DNA of 51,114 bases, taken from assembly GCA_034431435.1 (NCBI GenBank), contig DAOUDG010000023.1, positions 1 through 51,114 on the forward strand, given 5' to 3'. Source of the DNA: JAHCIE01 sp034431435. Lineage in GTDB: Bacteria; Chloroflexota; Anaerolineae; Epilineales; JAHCIE01. The notes under the pieces are model-generated. The model saw nothing but the letters and a program-made list of their open reading frames with translations, was not told where the DNA came from and did no database searches. Shown piece after piece: positions 48,383 through 51,114 of the stretch. The position numbers and the translations under genes are program-made. Positions within the stretch are counted from its first letter, which is position 1; the number at the start of each line of letters is the position of its first letter.

Positions 48383-49243
48383 ATGACCCCTCGCCCATCC
48401 ACCCCGCGCCCTGAGTGGCGGCTACCTGGCCGCTCGATCAATTGGGAACCCTGGCTCGCGCCGGTCGGCGTCACTTTGCTCCTGCTGATGTTGCCCTTCG
48501 TGTTCGGTCTCGGTCGCGAAGGGGGCATGGAGCTTGCCAATTTCGAGCCTCTGTTTCGACCCTCCACCCTTCAGTTCCTGGCCTTCGGGCTGGTGTGGAC
48601 GGTGAGCGTGGCGCTGGTCGCCATCCTGGTCAGCCTGCCGCTGGCGACGCTGTTCGCGCTGGGTCGCCTGTCGACGCGGTCGGTCATCCGCTGGCCGTCC
48701 ATCGCCTATATTGAAGGCATCCGCTCGCTGCCGGTGCTGTTGCTTATCTTCTACATGTTCTTCAGGCTAGGCTCGGGGCAGGTGCCCTTTATTTCAAAGG
48801 ATGCGCTGGCGGTCATCATCGCCCTGACCCTGTACACCGCCGCCGTCAATGCCGAGGTGATTCGCGCCGGCATCGTCTCGTTGCCAAAGGGCCAGTTTGA
48901 GGCGGCTCAGGCGCTGGGCATGAACTATCCACACCTGATGCGCTATGTGATTCTGCCCCAGACCTTTCGGCGCGTCCTGCCGACCCTCATCGCCCAGTTC
49001 ACGACCGTGGTCAAGGATACGTCCCTGGGTGCGATTATCGGCACGGTCGAGCTGGCCCAGCGTGGGCGTATCGTCTTCCAGGGGTTCCGCAACCCGCTGG
49101 AGACCTACTTTGTCATCGCTATCATGTACTTTGTCGTCAATTTCATCCTGGGGCGCATCAGCCTGCGCATCCAACGACGGCGCAAGACGACACCCCTGCC
49201 GAGCGAGGTGCAAGAGAAGCTGCTTGCCGAGCAGATGGGGTAG
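48383..49243 (+). CDS. Polar amino acid ABC transporter, permease 2
   Basis: This 286-residue permease is longer than its partner because of an N-terminal cytoplasmic extension and an extra helix (~27-44). The core is conserved: AYIEGIRSLPVLLLIFYMFFRLG, YTAAVNAEVIRAGIVSLPKGQFEAAQALGMNYPHLMRYVILPQTFRRVLPTLIAQF (EAA loop) and LGAIIGTVELAQRG. It is the last gene of the importer operon, followed at once by a 14-bp terminator. Confidence 0.93.
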   Translation: MTPRPSTPRPEWRLPGRSINWEPWLAPVGVTLLLLMLPFVFGLGREGGMELANFEPLFRPSTLQFLAFGLVWTVSVALVAILVSLPLATLFALGRLSTRSVIRWPSIAYIEGIRSLPVLLLIFYMFFRLGSGQVPFISKDALAVIIALTLYTAAVNAEVIRAGIVSLPKGQFEAAQALGMNYPHLMRYVILPQTFRRVLPTLIAQFTTVVKDTSLGAIIGTVELAQRGRIVFQGFRNPLETYFVIAIMYFVVNFILGRISLRIQRRRKTTPLPSEVQEKLLAEQMG

Positions 49244-49248
49244 CAGAA

Positions 49249-49281
49249 CGGAGCGCGGCGGGGATGACCCGCCGCGCTCCG
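49249..49281 (+). terminator. Terminator of the amino acid importer operon
   Basis: A perfect 14-bp stem (49249-49262 with 49268-49281) has a 5-base loop. A second, smaller GC hairpin follows at about 49290-49312, before the convergent gene. Confidence 0.7.
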
Positions 49282-49338
49282 CTAGCTGCCGCGCCCGGCC
49301 TTCGGGCGCGGGCTGACTCGGTCCGCACCCCAGCAAGC

Positions 49339-49575
49339 CTATGCCTCGCCTGCCTCGCCCGACTCAGTGGACCGGGCGGCCTCCTCCGCCACCGTCGCCT
49401 CGATCAAGGCGCGGTTGATGGGAACCTTGCAGTTGGGACAGGGGTAGGCGCGCTGACTCGCGCTCAACTGGGCGGGCACGTTGACGCGCTTGCCGCACTG
49501 AGGGCACACGACATGAATGTGCTTGACACCCGAGGTGGGCTTCGGGCTGGTCTTGCGCTTGACTGGGTTGGCCAT
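49339..49575 (-). CDS. Small zinc-ribbon protein
   Basis: This 78-residue protein has a basic N-terminus (NPVKRKTSPKPTSG) and one zinc ribbon formed by CPQC (~24-27) and CPNC (~46-49) separated by ~18 residues, then an acidic helix and tail (EAARSTESGEAGEA). It may bind nucleic acid or a protein partner. AAGGAG lies upstream of the ATG. It is 92 bases after the P-loop kinase gene in the same direction. No specific function can be given. Confidence 0.75.
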   Translation of the reverse strand: MANPVKRKTSPKPTSGVKHIHVVCPQCGKRVNVPAQLSASQRAYPCPNCKVPINRALIEATVAEEAARSTESGEAGEA

Positions 49576-49667
49576 ACAGATGCGCTCCTTATTTCTTTGC
49601 CGAGAATAGACCTGCCAGATTGTTGAAGCGTGGCGCCACGGGCGGCGCGAGAGCTGGGCGCAACATG

Positions 49668-50192
49668 TCAGCCAACGCTATCCAGCCATCGTCGCGTCGC
49701 CTCTGGCGAGGCGAGGCGCACCACGCGGAGGTGGCGGTGCTCGGGACGGGCGAGTTCGACAGGGTACTCGCGGCGGTGCTTGGGGTGGGTCTGCCAGGCC
49801 CACAGGAACAGCGAGTCGCGGCTGGCGAGGTGCGTCGCGAGATTCTCGCGGTTGCCGTTCCAGAGCGGCTCGCGACGGAAGGCGCGGCCGAAGGTGCGGC
49901 GTACCAGGCGCGCCATGACCACGGGTAGCGGGTAGTCGAGCCACACCAGGGTATCGGCCCGCGTCCATACGATGTCACGCACGGCGCGGTAGTTGCCGTC
50001 TACCACCCAGCCGTGACCAGCCAGCGCCGCGTCTAGCTTCGCCCGTAGCTCCTCTTTGGGGACTGCCGTCCAGTTCGGCCCCCAGTGCAGCGCGTCCATC
50101 TCGACGTGGGGCACGCCTAGCCGCTCAGCGAGGGCGCGGGCCAGCGTCGTCTTGCCCGACCCCGTGGTGCCGACGATTGTGACGCGGCGCAT
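49668..50192 (-). CDS. P-loop kinase, adenylate kinase-like
   Basis: This 174-residue nucleotide-binding protein has Walker A VGTTGSGKTTLARALAERLG (~7-26), then VEMDALHWGPNW, WVVDGNYRAVRDIVW, LVWLDYPLPVVMARLVRRTFGRAFRREPLWNGNREN. The DALHW and DGNY motifs characterise the group labelled adenylate kinase-like or DNA topology modulation (FlaR) proteins, whose substrate is not established. The start is 4 bases after the stop of the carboxylesterase gene, so they are co-transcribed. Confidence 0.88.
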   Translation of the reverse strand: MRRVTIVGTTGSGKTTLARALAERLGVPHVEMDALHWGPNWTAVPKEELRAKLDAALAGHGWVVDGNYRAVRDIVWTRADTLVWLDYPLPVVMARLVRRTFGRAFRREPLWNGNRENLATHLASRDSLFLWAWQTHPKHRREYPVELARPEHRHLRVVRLASPEATRRWLDSVG

Positions 50193-50196
50193 CGGC

Positions 50197-50844
50197 TCAC
50201 AGCGCGGCCATCATCTGCCGCACCGCCTCCAACTCGTCCTCGTTGATGGTGTGCCCCATGCCCGGATACAGCCGCGCTTCCACCGCGCCCCCCAGGCGGC
50301 GTAGCACGTCGGCGCTGTCGATGACCCGCTCCTTTGGAATGTGGAAGTCCACATCGCTACAGCCCAGAAAGACCGGCGTACCGTCGAGCGAGCCGAAGTA
50401 GTCGCGGGGCGCGTCATCGGGGCCGATGAGACCACCGCTGAGGCCCACCAGCCCGCCGTAGCGCCGGGCATGGCGGGCGGCGTACTCCAGCGCCAGGCAC
50501 GCGCCCTGGGAGAAGCCCAGCAGCATGACCCGCTGCGGCGGCAGCCCGGCCGCCTCGACGTGGGCCAGGACAGCGCCTAGCCGCGCCAGCGCCGACGACA
50601 GGTACGGCTCGTTCTGGGCGGTGGGCACGAGGAACGAGTAGGGGTACCACGTACTGCCCGCCGCCTGGGGCGCGAGATAGGCAAAGTCGGGGCGATTCAG
50701 CTCCGGCGCGAGCGTTAGGATATCGTCGGCCGATGCGCCACGCCCGTGGACGAGAATCATGGCCGCGTCGGCCTGGCCCAGGGCCGTGCCCGCCGTCAGC
50801 ACGACGGCGTTGCGGTGGGGGTCGCGGGCCATAGAGACGGTCAT
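50197..50844 (-). CDS. Phospholipase/carboxylesterase (alpha/beta hydrolase)
   Basis: This 215-residue serine hydrolase has the oxyanion motif ILVHGRGASADD, nucleophile GFSQGACLALEYAARH, acid in VFLGCSDVDFHIP and His in PGMGHTINEDE. It is similar to the dienelactone/acyl-thioesterase-like esterase group; intracellular, substrate unknown. ATG 50844 is supported by a nearby GGAGC and by the 4-base ATGA overlap with the preceding phosphotransferase gene, which shows translational coupling. Confidence 0.9.
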   Translation of the reverse strand: MTVSMARDPHRNAVVLTAGTALGQADAAMILVHGRGASADDILTLAPELNRPDFAYLAPQAAGSTWYPYSFLVPTAQNEPYLSSALARLGAVLAHVEAAGLPPQRVMLLGFSQGACLALEYAARHARRYGGLVGLSGGLIGPDDAPRDYFGSLDGTPVFLGCSDVDFHIPKERVIDSADVLRRLGGAVEARLYPGMGHTINEDELEAVRQMMAAL

Positions 50845-51114
50845 AGTTGCTCCTCGATGACGGATAGCAGCGGCCCACGCTCGCCTGCGATGCCTTCTTC
50901 CAGGCGGGCCACGGCGACTGGTAGCAGCCACTGATCCAATGCCTCGCGGTCCAGGTCGGGCCGCGCCGCGAGGTACGCCGCCAGGTAGCGGCGCAGCAGC
51001 GTAGCGCGCTGGGCATCGATGACGGCCATCTCGGCCGCGCTGCCGCCCGGCTTCGCGCTTACCCGGAACAGCATGGTGGTGCGCGCCACGTCGGCCAGAG
51101 GATGGCCGCGAGCG
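50841..51114 (-). CDS. Phosphotransferase (APH-like), C-terminal end
   Basis: This frame enters from the right edge, and the ~90 visible residues begin ARGHPLADVARTTMLFRVS. The HPLADVART motif is the typical post-catalytic helix of aminoglycoside phosphotransferase-like kinases, followed by helices LLRRYLAAYLAARPDLDREALDQW. The catalytic HGD and DFD motifs would lie outside the window, so resistance should not be inferred. The GTG at 51089 is internal. The stop overlaps the next ATG by 4 bases. Confidence 0.75.
   Translation of the reverse strand, partial: ARGHPLADVARTTMLFRVSAKPGGSAAEMAVIDAQRATLLRRYLAAYLAARPDLDREALDQWLLPVAVARLEEGIAGERGPLLSVIEEQL

Noticed and set aside
50841..51114. Antibiotic resistance aminoglycoside phosphotransferase
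   Set aside because: Only the C-terminal helices are visible; the catalytic motifs are outside the window and the family is broad.

Overview
This 51 kb window is GC-rich, gene-dense bacterial chromosome. I read it as Chloroflexota (class uncertain) from three features: secreted proteins with long Pro/Thr/Ala linkers of the TATPTPT type, short GC-rich intergenic repeats, and a lysine pathway of the alpha-aminoadipate (AAA)/LysW type. I see no rRNA, tRNA, CRISPR array, insertion sequence or prophage.

Layout. 1-10.6 kb: the end of a surface protein, an L,D-transpeptidase, two CAP-domain secreted proteins, a MatB-like acyl-CoA synthetase, an aldo/keto reductase, a TlpA-type thioredoxin followed by an Lgt-like membrane protein and an exported hydrolase, and a membrane-anchored S33-type hydrolase. 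10.6-18.3 kb: first lysine operon, hcs-lysT-lysU-(LysE-type exporter)-(methyltransferase)-homoisocitrate dehydrogenase-lysW-lysX-(NUDIX). It starts at a near-consensus promoter and carries a leader with a Lys-Lys-containing peptide ORF and two intrinsic terminators. 18.3-21.6 kb: two tandem paralogous small proteins of unknown family, a polysaccharide deacetylase, a GNAT acetyltransferase, a beta-carbonic anhydrase and a methyltransferase remnant. 21.7-26.3 kb: second lysine operon, lysY-lysZ-(PhzF-like)-(61-aa protein)-lysJ. 26.3-33.8 kb: two lipoproteins, a two-component system, a SIS-domain sugar-phosphate protein, an acyl-ACP desaturase-like protein, a glycoside hydrolase and a PpiC-type lipoprotein. 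34.0-42.9 kb: a type III-like DNA methyltransferase, a sugar isomerase/aldo-keto reductase pair, a UroD-family protein, surface proteins, a SEC-C protein and a large DUF1156-type DNA methylase whose frame runs on into the SEC-C gene. 43.0-49.3 kb: a ClpC-type ATPase divergent from a complete polar amino-acid ABC importer. 49.3-51.1 kb: a reverse-strand group with a zinc ribbon, a P-loop kinase, a carboxylesterase and the end of a phosphotransferase.

How they work together. The two lysine operons encode homocitrate synthesis, homoaconitase, homoisocitrate dehydrogenase, the LysW carrier, its ligase LysX, kinase LysZ, reductase LysY and aminotransferase LysJ. The 2-aminoadipate aminotransferase (LysN) and the final LysW-lysine hydrolase (LysK) are not in the window. 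A LysE/ArgO exporter lies inside the operon. The strongest discovery is the hcs leader (10694-10968). The sequence can form the mutually exclusive pairings of a translation-coupled attenuator, with two lysine codons inside the first loop and the leader stop codon inside the antiterminator arm.
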